DNA from: CAVXNB01 sp963763085
Lineage (GTDB): Bacteria > Actinomycetota > Acidimicrobiia > Acidimicrobiales > Bog-793
Assembly: GCA_963763085.1 (NCBI GenBank)
Contig: CAVXNB010000004.1
Coordinates: forward strand, 310,001-374,000
DNA: 64,000 bases
Direction: 5' to 3'
This document shows, piece by piece, positions 16,216 to 25,379 of this stretch; positions within the stretch are counted from its first letter, which is position 1, and every line of letters starts with the position of its first letter. The notes beneath the pieces are model-generated. The model saw only the letters and a program-made list of their open reading frames with translations, was not told where the DNA came from and did not search any database. The position numbers and the translations under genes are program-made.

Positions 16216-16911
16216 ATGCCGGGGGGCGGCATCGCCCGCCGTCCCCTGCATTGCTTCATCCTGGCCGACTGCTCCGGGTCGATGAAGGGCGAGAAGATGC
16301 AGGCGCTCAATTTCGCCATCGCCGACATGCTGCCCCACCTGGCAGCGTGGGAGCGCGACCAGGAACAGGCGGCGATGTTCGTCCGGGTCATCGCGTTCGC
16401 CACTGAACCCACCTGGCACGTGGCCGAGCCGACATCGCCGGCGAGCCTCCGCTGGAGCCCGCTCGCCTCGGTCGACCGGGGGTTGACGAACATGGCGCCG
16501 GCCTTCGAGATGGTGGCCGAGGCCCTGGTACCGGGCCAGCTCGAACGACGGGCCCTGCGGCCCGCTCTGCTGCTCATCACCGACGGCTTCCCGACCGATC
16601 CTCCGGAACGGTTCGACGCCGGCCTCGAGACATTGCTGTCCTCTCGGGCCGGCAAGGCAGCCCTGCGACTGGCGGTCGCAATCGGCCGCGATGCCAAGTC
16701 CGAGGCTTTGACCCGCTTCATCGGAGACCCGACCGTGCCGGTCCTGGTCGCCGACAGCACCGACCAGATCGCGGAACGCCTGGTCGTCGCCTCGCTGGCC
16801 GTGTCGCGGATGTCCGAGGTCGGTGCCGATCGGCAAGCCATCGCGGGCCAGCTTCTGCAGCCCCCGCCGCCTGCCGAGCCGACCCCCCTCGATCTCGACA
16901 CGATCGTCTGA
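16216..16911 (+). CDS. VWA-domain protein, TerY-like
   Basis: A 231-aa von Willebrand factor A domain protein. The MIDAS is visible: 'HCFILADCSGSMKGEKMQALN' (DxSGSM), the Thr in 'RGLTNMAPAFEMV', and the Asp in 'LLITDGFPTDPP'. This compact single-domain form with 'GxKMxALNxAI' and 'GLTN' matches TerY. Three starts are possible: TTG 16183 (overlapping the previous stop), GTG 16213 and ATG 16216. The ATG is used here. With the PP2C gene 18 bp downstream and the kinase after it, it completes a TerY-P triad, a unit known from comparative genomics of tellurite-resistance-linked stress systems. VWA proteins here are thought to scaffold metal-dependent complexes. Confidence 0.85.
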   Translation: MPGGGIARRPLHCFILADCSGSMKGEKMQALNFAIADMLPHLAAWERDQEQAAMFVRVIAFATEPTWHVAEPTSPASLRWSPLASVDRGLTNMAPAFEMVAEALVPGQLERRALRPALLLITDGFPTDPPERFDAGLETLLSSRAGKAALRLAVAIGRDAKSEALTRFIGDPTVPVLVADSTDQIAERLVVASLAVSRMSEVGADRQAIAGQLLQPPPPAEPTPLDLDTIV

Positions 16912-16929
16912 ACCGACCGCACGCCGACG

Positions 16930-17850
16930 ATGGGCCCTGATTCGCCTCGCTTGGCGCACGACTGGTTCCTGAGCGGCACCTCCGCAATCGGTGCTGCCCA
17001 TATCGCGCGTTCCATGCCTTGCCAGGACGCGTTCGTTCTCGTCGCCCCATCGTCGCCGGGGGATCCGGTCGTCGCCGCCGTGGCCGACGGGCACGGCGCT
17101 CGGCGTCATTTCCGAAGTGCCGCCGGCGCAGCCATCGCGGTGGAGGTGACGCGCAAAGCGGCGCTTCGCCAAGCGGAGCGGTTGGCGGCGATGACAACGG
17201 CCGCCGAGGTCGAGACGGCCCTGCACGCCGACCTCGCCGCCGAGATCTTGCGCGACTGGCGCCAAGCCGTGGCCGACGACGTGGAGCGTGAGCCCTACTC
17301 GCCCGACGAGATCTCGGCGATGGCGGTCGCCTGGGATGAAGCGGAAGTCCCGTACGGCTCGACCTTGCTCCTCACAGTGATGGCGGGGAGATGGCTGGGC
17401 TGCCTCCAGATCGGCGACGGTGACGTCCTGCTGCTCACGCCCGACGGGAAGGCCTCTCTCCCCGTGCCAGGCGACCCCAGCCTCGACGGCGTGCGGACCA
17501 CGAGCCTGTGCCAGCCCAACGCCCTCCAGTCCTTCCGCGAGGCCGTGCACGATCTGGAGACGGACCCGCTCCTCGCCGTCTTGCTGGTGACCGATGGTTA
17601 CGGCAACGCCCAGTTGGCCGACCCGTGGTACCCCGGGGTCGGGGCCGACCTCGCCCGTATGCTCAGGCACGAGGGGCCGGACTGGGTAGCAGAGCGCCTG
17701 CCGGAGTGGGCGCAGCTCTGCGCCTCCTCGGAAGGCAGTGCAGACGACACGACCATGGCCCTCATCGTGAGTCGGGGCGAGGCGACGCCGGGTGGAGCAC
17801 CGGGCTCGGTGCCCGCCAGCCAGGCGCGCACCGTCACGGAGAGCTCGTAG
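16930..17850 (+). CDS. PP2C-type Ser/Thr protein phosphatase
   Basis: A 306-aa PP2C (PPM) phosphatase. Metal and catalytic motifs are in order: 'CQDAF' (first Asp), 'VVAAVADGHGARRHFRSAAGA' (DGHG), 'LGCLQIGDGDVLLL' (GDGD), 'LLVTDGYGNA' (DG) and the final 'GSADDTTMALI' (DD). It belongs to the divergent PP2C_2 group found with TerY-like VWA and kinase genes. The 7-bp gap to the kinase gene shows the two opposing activities are co-produced. It presumably reverses phosphorylation of the kinase itself and of FHA-bound targets; this is inferred. Confidence 0.9.
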   Translation: MGPDSPRLAHDWFLSGTSAIGAAHIARSMPCQDAFVLVAPSSPGDPVVAAVADGHGARRHFRSAAGAAIAVEVTRKAALRQAERLAAMTTAAEVETALHADLAAEILRDWRQAVADDVEREPYSPDEISAMAVAWDEAEVPYGSTLLLTVMAGRWLGCLQIGDGDVLLLTPDGKASLPVPGDPSLDGVRTTSLCQPNALQSFREAVHDLETDPLLAVLLVTDGYGNAQLADPWYPGVGADLARMLRHEGPDWVAERLPEWAQLCASSEGSADDTTMALIVSRGEATPGGAPGSVPASQARTVTESS

Positions 17851-17857
17851 CCGCCCG

Positions 17858-19189
17858 ATGGACCAGCTCCCCGGCCCCGGCGCCAAGCTCAGGATGGAGC
17901 GCGCCGGCACCATGCTGACCGTGGAGAAACGCTTGGGGGAGGGCGGCCAGGGTGTCGTCGACCGGGTGCTGATGAACGACACGCCGTTCGCGGTGAAGTT
18001 CTACCGGCCAGGCCCGCGCACGGCCGAGCAGCGCCAGGCCATCGAAGAGCTCGTCGAACGGGGGAGGCCGCCTCATCCCGCCTTCGTCTGGCCGATCGAC
18101 GTGGTCACGTGCGACGGGATCGACGGCTTCGGCTATGTGATGCCTCTGATGGAGCCCCGCTTCACCTCCTTCGCCCAGCTGTTGAGCGAGCCGGTGCAAC
18201 CGCCGTTCCGGGTCATCACCACCATCGCCCGCGAGCTGGTCGACGCGTTTGCTGCGCTGCACTCGTCGGGGCTGTGCTACCGGGACATCAGTTTCGGCAA
18301 CTTGGCTGTGGATGCGGCGACCGCCCAGGTGGCGATCCTCGACAACGACAATGTGGGCACCGACAACGAGCGGATCTTCATCCGGGGGACGCTTCGCTTC
18401 ATGGCACCGGAGATCGTGCGCGAGGAGGCCCTGCCCTCGACGGTCACCGACCTGCATTCGCTGGCGGTGTTCCTGTTCTACCTGTTCGTCCACGGACACC
18501 CCCTCGAGGGCGCCCGCGTGGAGTCGACCTACGACTGGGAATCGGGCGAACACCCTTCGGAGAGCCAGCTCTCGGTCCGTCACTTCGGAACCGAGCCCCT
18601 CTTCGTGTTCAACCCGGACGATGCCTCCAACCGCCCTTTGCCGGGCGACCCGATGCTGACCTGGTGGTCTCTGTACCCCAAGTTCTTTCGCGACGTCTTC
18701 GTGCGGGCCTTCACGACGGGACTGCAGGACGCCAGCCTGTCGGGCAGGGTCACCGAAGGAGTGTGGCGCCGAACGCTCCTCCGCCTGCACGACAGCGCCT
18801 CGATGTGCCCCGGCTGCAACGCGGCGATGTTCTGGGACCCGGACGAGCCCACCGCACCCTGCTGGAACTGCCACGGGGTGCCCCCCGAGCCGGCGATCCT
18901 CGACGTCAATGGGAACAACCTGGTGCTGTGCGAAGGAGCGGCGATCACCAACCACCACCTGACCCGTGACCGGGACTACAGGGGAATCGCCGGCGTGGTG
19001 GAAGCGCACCCCCAGCAGCCCGGTCGGCTCGTGCTGCGCAACTTGTCCCAGCGAACGTGGTCTGTCGTCCCCGATGGCGAGGAGCCGAAGAGCGTCGCTC
19101 CCGGCCAGAGGTTGGGCGTCAGGGAGATGACGATCGACTTCGCCCCCGGGAGCGGCCGTATCCGGGTTCCGTCAGCCAGGCCGGCCTGA
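17858..19189 (+). CDS. Atypical protein kinase with zinc ribbon and FHA-like tail (TerY-P triad kinase)
   Basis: A 443-aa cytoplasmic protein. Residues 1-300 form a kinase fold: G-loop 'LGEGGQGVV', Lys in 'AVKFY' (about residue 45), catalytic loop 'YRDISFGNLAV' (HRD His is Tyr; Asp and Asn kept) and 'ILDNDNVG' in place of DFG (metal Asp kept). 'RGTLRFMAPEI' marks the activation segment end. A zinc ribbon follows (CPGC about 317, CWNC about 336). Residues 347-440 look like a degenerate FHA domain ('ITNHHLTRD', 'RLVLRNLSQRTWSV'). Key ATP and transfer residues remain, so activity is likely despite the altered motifs. ATG 17858 lies 7 bp after the PP2C stop. Confidence 0.88.
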   Translation: MDQLPGPGAKLRMERAGTMLTVEKRLGEGGQGVVDRVLMNDTPFAVKFYRPGPRTAEQRQAIEELVERGRPPHPAFVWPIDVVTCDGIDGFGYVMPLMEPRFTSFAQLLSEPVQPPFRVITTIARELVDAFAALHSSGLCYRDISFGNLAVDAATAQVAILDNDNVGTDNERIFIRGTLRFMAPEIVREEALPSTVTDLHSLAVFLFYLFVHGHPLEGARVESTYDWESGEHPSESQLSVRHFGTEPLFVFNPDDASNRPLPGDPMLTWWSLYPKFFRDVFVRAFTTGLQDASLSGRVTEGVWRRTLLRLHDSASMCPGCNAAMFWDPDEPTAPCWNCHGVPPEPAILDVNGNNLVLCEGAAITNHHLTRDRDYRGIAGVVEAHPQQPGRLVLRNLSQRTWSVVPDGEEPKSVAPGQRLGVREMTIDFAPGSGRIRVPSARPA

Positions 19190-19291
19190 CCGCCGGCCCG
19201 GCCCCGGCCCGCCCCGCCGGCCCGAACTGCACGTGGAACCGCCGGCCTGGCCTGCCCGCCGGACCGCCGCGGCCGCCGGCACGCACCCGGC
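19190..19291. other. GC-rich convergent spacer with CCGGC repeats
   Basis: About 100 bp between the convergent kinase and FHA-ABC genes, made largely of overlapping GCCGGC/CCGGCC elements that can form hairpins. It may act as a bidirectional terminator, but there is no U-run, so this is only a suggestion. Confidence 0.35.
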
Positions 19292-21740
19292 TCAGCCGGC
19301 CTTGGACCGCCGAGGCTGGCCGATGGGGTTTACCCGCGCCCATGTCCCCCCGAGACAGAGCAGGGTCAAGCCGGCGAGCGCGCCCATGTCCACCACCCAT
19401 GTGGAGGCGTCGTGGCGGTGGCTCGGGTCACAGAAGCTGGCGCCGACCCGTAGCGGCCCGGTCCCGTTGCATCCATCGCCTTGCAGCAGATCGAGGTTGG
19501 CCGTCGACGCCGCCGCCGAGTAGCCCCAGTGCGCCGAGGTCACGTAGCTGAGCTGCTCGAGGCCCGGCGTGGTACGGACGTTGAACAATCCCCCGGTGAG
19601 CAGGAACTGGGCGAACAGGATCACCGGCAGAATCGTGAGCGCCTTGTCGGCGTTCGTCACGAGCGCGGAGATGAGGAGGCCGAGAGCCATCGCGGCCACC
19701 CCGCTCAGCGCCGCCACCAGGAACAGCTCCACCCGGCCGGACGACAGCACCGCACCGTGCGCGGGACCACCCTGTCGCGCCGTGCCGATGAGGACGAGGA
19801 GAAACGCCTGCACGATGGTGAAGGCGCCGAGGACGAGGGCCTTGGAGAGCACGTACGCGGAGGCCGACAGGCCGGTGGCGCGTTCTCGCTCCAGGATCGG
19901 CCGCTCCTTGACGATCTCCCTGATGGAGTTGGAGGCTCCCAGGTACGTCGCAGCGAGGATGAGGGCGATGAGGACGCTGCCGGCGGTCGAGTGGGCGTTG
20001 GGGTTGGTCTCCGACAGCGCGCCGTGGCCCAGCACGGCCAGCATCAACAGGCCGAGGATCGGCGCCTGCAGGAACAGCAGCAGGGAATTGCGCCGGTCGC
20101 CGGCGATGACGGCCAGGTAACGGCGGACGAGCGAGCCGAGCTGGTGCCCCCAGCTCGAGTTGGAGGCGACGGCATCGGGCGCCCCCGCCCCCATCTCCTC
20201 GAGCTGTTGGGCCTCGAGCGGGGCGCGCACGTACTGCTGGCAGTCGGGCGACTTCGCGAACGTCTCCTTCGCCAGTCCCGGCTCACCCCGATCCAGGTGC
20301 TGGAACACCTCTGCGTACTGCTCGAGGCCGAAGAACTGCAGGGTGGACTTGGCAGGTCCGAAGTAGGCGGTCTGCCCTCCGGGAGCCAGGAAGAGGATGC
20401 GGTCGCAGAGGTTGAGGCTCTGAATGCTGTGCGTCACGGTGACGACGGTGCGGCCGCCGTCCGCCAACTGCCGCAGCAGCTCCATGACCGATTTCTCGTA
20501 GCCGGGGTCGAGTCCCGAAGTGGGTTCGTCCAGGAACAACAGCGACGGCTTCGTGAGCAGCTCGATGGCGACGCTCGTGCGCTTGCGCTGGCCACCTGAC
20601 AGCTTGGACACCTGCAGGTTCGCCCGTTCGGTAAGCCCCAGCTCGGCCATCACCTCGTCGACCCGACGCCGGCGGTCTTCGGCGCTGACGTCGGGCGGGA
20701 ACCGTAGCCGGGCGGAATAGCTGAGGGCCGAGCGCACGGTGAGCTGGGGATGGAGGATGTCGTCCTGCGGGACATATCCGATGCGGTTGCGCAGTTCTGC
20801 GTACGCCGCGTAGACGTCCCGGCCGTTGTAGAGCACCGAGCCGCGATCGGCGGGGTGGTAGCCGGTGAGGGCTTTGAGCAGGGTCGACTTGCCGGCGCCG
20901 GTCGGGCCGAGCACGGCCAGGAAGTCGCCGGCCCCGAGAGGGAAACTGACCTGGTCCAACAAGGCCCGCTCTCCCACCAGCACCGACAGCTCCACGGCCG
21001 CAAAGCTCACCTCGCCTGTGTCGACGTACTCCTGCAGGCGGCCGTCGGTCAGGCACAGGAGATGGTGACCGATGCTGACGATCGAACCCTCCGACAGGGC
21101 CTGCCGCCGCCGGACGCGGTGGCCGTCGACGAAGGTGCCGTTGTGACTCTGGAGGTCCTCGATCTCGTAGCGCCCGTCCGGGCTCACGTGCAGCTCGGCG
21201 TGGTGGTGGGACACGAGCAGGTCCGGCAGGACGATGTCGTTGTCCTCGGCCCGTCCGATGCGTACTCGGCTCGTGACCTCGTAGACGCTGCTCAGGCGGC
21301 CGATGCTCATCTCGCTGTCGGCGCCGCGGGCAACGTCGCGGACCGGCGGCGTCAGGGGCTGCGCTGCCGTGCCGGTCGCCGACGCCTGCACGGCCGGCTG
21401 GACCCGCGCCGCGGGTTGGATCGGCGGTGAAGGCGAGGGGATCAGCCGGAGCGAAGCACCTTCCCCGGGAGTGCCGAGCGAGACGACAATCGGCCCGGCG
21501 AGCACGAGGCGTGTGACGCGGGCCCCGTCGACGTAGGTGCCGCCGCTGCTGTGATCCTCGAGCACCCAGCCCACATCCGGATCGAAACTGACCGTGGCGT
21601 GTCGCCGCGACGTCCTGTCGTTGGCCACGACGACGTCCGAGGAGCCCTCACGACCGATGGTGACCGGACGCGACCCGTCGAAATGCGTCGACGGTCCCGG
21701 TCGGCAGCTGCTCGACGGTGAGCTCCGGCGGCGTCGCCAC
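19292..21740 (-). CDS. Double-FHA ABC transporter, Rv1747-like (frameshifted near 21682)
   Basis: An about 816-aa ABCG-type half-transporter with two N-terminal FHA domains. Downstream of GTG 21628 the frame gives 778 aa, but that start removes the first FHA strands including Gly-Arg. Deleting one base in the AAA run 21681-21683 joins 'PPELTVEQLPTGTVDAF' to 'DGSRPVTIGREGSSDVVVAN', restoring FHA1 from GTG 21740. FHA2 is 'VRIGRAEDNDIVLPDLLVSHHHAEL'. The ATPase has Walker A 'GPTGAGKST', signature 'LSGGQRKR' and Walker B 'LLFLDEP'. Six TM helices follow. The architecture matches mycobacterial Rv1747, whose FHA domains are bound by a kinase (PknF). Here the kinase gene is convergent and adjacent. 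Confidence 0.88.
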
Positions 21741-21825
21741 GTCAGGACCGCGCCGGGACGTCTGGGGCACAGGTGCGTGCTGCCCGAGCACAGGCAGCGG
21801 ACACAGCGTTACATTATCGACGGCG

Positions 21826-23307
21826 ATGGCGTCCCACAACATGAGCGAACGGGTCGCGGAGCTGATCAGCACCCATCGGCGGAATGCCTCCGAGCCCCTG
21901 GAAAGCGAGCTGTCCGCCCTCGAGTCCCGGTTGGCGGAACCGGTCCGCGTCGCCGTGGTCGGGCGGGTCAAAGCGGGCAAGTCGACCCTGGTCAATGCGC
22001 TGCTCGGTCAGTCGGTGGCACCGACCGATGTGAGCGAGTGCACCAAGCTCGTGACCTGGTTCCGCTACGGGCATCCCCAGCGCGTGGTCGCGGAGCTCGA
22101 AGGCGGGGGCGTCCGGGAGGTTCAGCTCACCTCGGAGGGCCGGTTGCCGGCCGAGCTCGGCACCGGTGACGCCACGGTGGCGGCCGTGCAGGTCTACCTC
22201 GCCAACGACACGTTGCGGTCCATGACCCTGATCGACACCCCCGGGATCGGCTCGGTGCACGATGACCTGAGCTCCTCGACGCGGGAGCTGCTGAGCGCCA
22301 GCCGCGACACCTCGGCGGCCGCAGCCAAGGCGGATGCGGTCGTGCTCCTGTTGAGCCAGGCGGTCATGGAGGACGACCTGGAGGCGTTGGCTTTGTTCCA
22401 GGCCGCCGACACAGGCGGCCGCCGCGCCACGGCGAGCAACGTGGTCGGGGTGCTCAGCCGGGCGGATCAGCTCGGCGACGGGAGCGTCGACTCCTGGGAG
22501 CTGGCGGCCGAGTTGGCTGCGGGCTACGCGCAGCGGCTCCGCTCCCAGATGGCGACTGTCGTCCCCCTCATGGGCCTGCTGGCCGAGACCGCCGAGACCG
22601 CAGCCCTCACCGAGCTCGACGCCCGCCAGCTCGCCGCCCTGGCCGCCATGGACCCGGACGAGTTCGAGCGGCTGCTCTGGTCGGCCGATCGTTTCGGGTC
22701 CGCCGAGGCGAGCGTGACGACCGAGAGCCGTGAGCACCTGCTGGCTCTGCTGGACCTGTACGGAGTGCGGCGGGTCACCGGGCTCGTCCGGGGCGGGCTC
22801 AGCGGCGCAAGTGCTCTGCGCCGCGAGGTCTCGAAGCTGTCGGGTATCGCGACCGTGAAGCAGACGATTCTCGCCCAGTTCCGGGAACAGGACACCCTTC
22901 TCAAGGTTCGGTCGGTGCTCGAGCAGCTCCACGCCCTGACCTTCGCCCGCACGGCCGACGAGCACGCCGCCGCCCGGTTGCGGGCGCTGCGGACAGACGT
23001 CGAGGCGTTGAGGTTGGCGCCGGCCATGCACCACATCGCCGAGATGGAGGCCGGCTACGACTGCGCCGCCGGGCTCGTGGCGCTTCCGTCCACGATGCTG
23101 GAGGAGGCGACTCGCCTGTTCGGTTCCGGCACCTTGGCCGAGCGCATTGGCGTCGACGGGGCGGACAAGGACCAGCTGGCCCGCAGTGCCGAGGAGGGTA
23201 TGAGGCGCTGGCGCTGCCAGCTGGCGATCTCCGCCTCCCCGGCGGTGGCTCGTGTCGCCCGCGTCGCCCACCGCACGTACCAGCTGGCGTGGCAGGCGAG
23301 CTCGTGA
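21826..23307 (+). CDS. Dynamin-like GTPase (IniA/IniC-type)
   Basis: A 493-aa large GTPase of the bacterial dynamin-like group. G1 is 'VAVVGRVKAGKSTLVNALLG' (about 41-60), G2 Thr lies in 'VAPTDVSECTKLVTWFRYG', G3 is 'LIDTPGIGSV' (about 134), and G4 is 'VGVLSRADQLG', with SRAD for NKxD as in mycobacterial IniA/IniC. Long amphipathic helices fill the C-terminal half (LTFARTADEHAAARLRALRTDVEALR), and there is no obvious TM hairpin, so membrane contact may be peripheral. ATG 21826 is used; ATG 21841 is an alternative. The start of the next gene overlaps its stop (GTGA), coupling it to the Hsp70-like protein. The divergent FHA-ABC gene starts 85 bp away. Confidence 0.88.
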   Translation: MASHNMSERVAELISTHRRNASEPLESELSALESRLAEPVRVAVVGRVKAGKSTLVNALLGQSVAPTDVSECTKLVTWFRYGHPQRVVAELEGGGVREVQLTSEGRLPAELGTGDATVAAVQVYLANDTLRSMTLIDTPGIGSVHDDLSSSTRELLSASRDTSAAAAKADAVVLLLSQAVMEDDLEALALFQAADTGGRRATASNVVGVLSRADQLGDGSVDSWELAAELAAGYAQRLRSQMATVVPLMGLLAETAETAALTELDARQLAALAAMDPDEFERLLWSADRFGSAEASVTTESREHLLALLDLYGVRRVTGLVRGGLSGASALRREVSKLSGIATVKQTILAQFREQDTLLKVRSVLEQLHALTFARTADEHAAARLRALRTDVEALRLAPAMHHIAEMEAGYDCAAGLVALPSTMLEEATRLFGSGTLAERIGVDGADKDQLARSAEEGMRRWRCQLAISASPAVARVARVAHRTYQLAWQASS

Positions 23308-25334
23308 CTGCGCCGGAGGGCGGGCCGCCCGACGGGGTCGGGCCCTGGCAGCTGAGCATCGACCTCGGGACGTCGCGCACGAGAGGTGCCGTCTCCGACC
23401 GCCAGAGCGCGAGCCTCCTCGAGCTGGGATCGGACGGCCAGCGCTGGATGCCGTCCTGTGTCTTCCGGGCGGAGGACGGGCAGATCCTCGTGGGTGATCC
23501 CGCCCGCCGGCTTGCGGCCCTGTTGCCGGAGCGGTTCGAGCCTCAGGCCCGGCGCCTCCTCGGCGCGGCGGAGCTCTTCCTCGGCGACGGTCCGGTGGCC
23601 GTCTCCGACCTGGTGGCGGCGGTTCTCAAGTACGTGCTCGAGACGGCGTCCCGTGCGAACGGCGGCGTGGCTCCGAGCCGGGTGCTGCTGACTTACCCGG
23701 CCCAGTGGGGCGAGGGCCGCAAGAGGGCGCTGCTCGATGCCGCGGAGGCCGCCGGCATCCCTGAGGCGGACCTGGTCACCGAAGTGGAGGCGGCGGCGCA
23801 GCCCGCCTTGGTCGAGACCGAGGCGGGACGGTACGTTGCGGTGTGCGACCTGGGCGGCGCCCGCTGCGAGGCGAGCGTCCTCTTGCGCACAGGCGAGGGC
23901 TTCACCCTCGCCGGTCCGCCCGCCGATCGGGATCCGCTCGGCGGCGACGACATCGACGAGCGCATCCTCTCCTACTTCGGGCAGTTGTTCGAGTCGGAGC
24001 GGCCCGACGAGTGGCACGCCCTCAGCGCGCCCGCTGACCCCCGCAGCCGTCGTCAGGCACAGGAGCTGCGCGACGAGGTCCGCCGGGCCAAGGAGGCCCT
24101 CGGCGGGAGCGAGGCGTGCGAGCTGTCCATCCCCGGCATCTCGTCCGAGGTCCAGCTGACGCGCCACGAGCTCGAGCCGCTGACCGCCGATTTCGCCGAA
24201 GCGGCGGTCGACCTGCTCCAACGGGCGCTCGACCAGTCGAGCGTCACCGCCGGTGAGCTCGAGCGTCTCTATCTGGTGGGAGGATCTGCTGCCTTGCCCC
24301 AGGTGCAGGACGCCATCTGGCGGCGCTTACAGCTGCGCCCTCTCGTGGCACCCGACCCTGGCGGGGCCGTCGCGATTGGCGCCTGCACCTCGGTCGGTGT
24401 CCGGCGCCGACCGTCCGCGCGGCCGGCGGGCGGATCGCCCGGTCCCGCCCGCGGGACTGTGGCGGACTCGCCGGCCTCGCGGCCACCACCACCGCCGTCG
24501 CAGGCGCGGCCGGACGACGGGACTCTCGCCTACACGCCGGCGCTGGCCATGGCGCTGGACGCCGCGGACTCAGAGGGTGTGTACGAGTGCTCAGCGTTCG
24601 TTCGCTTTGCTCCCGCTCCCGGCACGGAGATGGTCGTGCAGCTGCAGGACGACCCCGCAAGAGTGCGCACGAGCGAGGACCTCGCCGCTCAGCTCGGGCG
24701 CACCGGCGCGAAGCACCCCGACCTGAACGAGACGTGGTCGGGACCGGTGGCGGTGGCCGGAGCCGACGGATGGGGCGTGGACTACGGCGAGCGGGACCAA
24801 CCCGACCGGATCGCCCTCACTCGGCGCTATCTCGTGGCCGACGGGCGCGCGCTGGTCGCGACCGCCTCCGCCGGCCATCGCGCCATGCTCGACACAGTGG
24901 CGAGGAGGCGGCCCCCGCCTCCCGCCGACCGGTTCGAGGTCGGGTGGACCGCTAATCGACGACCGGACTGGACGGTCACCGAGCAGCTCGTCTTGCGTCG
25001 GGTCGGCACCACATACTCGGTGACCGCGATGTGCTTTACCGCCGTCGAGGCGCTCGACGCCGAGGCGTGGACCGAGAGCAAGCTCGCCGCATTTCATCGG
25101 CTTCCCGGGGCGGAGCCCCCGAGCCGCACGCCCGGGCGCGTCTGCGGCCCGCTGGATGGTGAGATCGTGACGATCCGCTGGCAGGACGGGGGCCGGGCGA
25201 TGCGCACGAAGATCGGGCTCGCCGTGAGCGGGCGGCAAGGTTTCTCAGTCGCGATCACCCTGCCCCGCGAGGAGCAGGCGCTCTTCCCGACCCTGGTCAG
25301 GCATGCGCAGCTTCATTCCGACGCCAAGGTCTGA
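23304..25334 (+). CDS. Hsp70-family ATPase with novel C-terminal module
   Basis: A 676-aa protein. Residues 10-365 form an Hsp70 actin-like ATPase domain: phosphate-1 'LSIDLGTSRTRGAV', phosphate-2 'VAVCDLGGARCEASVL', adenosine loop 'LYLVGGSAALPQV', and the helix 'ELRDEVRRAKEALGGSEA'. No DnaK-type beta-sandwich substrate domain follows. Instead there is a Pro-rich linker (366-410) and about 265 residues that look like two copies of a small alpha/beta domain (from 'EGVYECSAFVRFAPAPGTEM' and 'DRFEVGWTANRRPDWTVTEQL'). These loosely recall LpqN/secretion-associated folds, which is uncertain. GTG 23304 overlaps the dynamin stop (GTGA). The pair may use ATP and GTP cycles together at the membrane. 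Confidence 0.85.
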   Translation: MTAPEGGPPDGVGPWQLSIDLGTSRTRGAVSDRQSASLLELGSDGQRWMPSCVFRAEDGQILVGDPARRLAALLPERFEPQARRLLGAAELFLGDGPVAVSDLVAAVLKYVLETASRANGGVAPSRVLLTYPAQWGEGRKRALLDAAEAAGIPEADLVTEVEAAAQPALVETEAGRYVAVCDLGGARCEASVLLRTGEGFTLAGPPADRDPLGGDDIDERILSYFGQLFESERPDEWHALSAPADPRSRRQAQELRDEVRRAKEALGGSEACELSIPGISSEVQLTRHELEPLTADFAEAAVDLLQRALDQSSVTAGELERLYLVGGSAALPQVQDAIWRRLQLRPLVAPDPGGAVAIGACTSVGVRRRPSARPAGGSPGPARGTVADSPASRPPPPPSQARPDDGTLAYTPALAMALDAADSEGVYECSAFVRFAPAPGTEMVVQLQDDPARVRTSEDLAAQLGRTGAKHPDLNETWSGPVAVAGADGWGVDYGERDQPDRIALTRRYLVADGRALVATASAGHRAMLDTVARRRPPPPADRFEVGWTANRRPDWTVTEQLVLRRVGTTYSVTAMCFTAVEALDAEAWTESKLAAFHRLPGAEPPSRTPGRVCGPLDGEIVTIRWQDGGRAMRTKIGLAVSGRQGFSVAITLPREEQALFPTLVRHAQLHSDAKV

Positions 25335-25379
25335 CCGCTCACCGTCGCAACCCGCCAGCCGGCCCACGGACGAGTCGAG

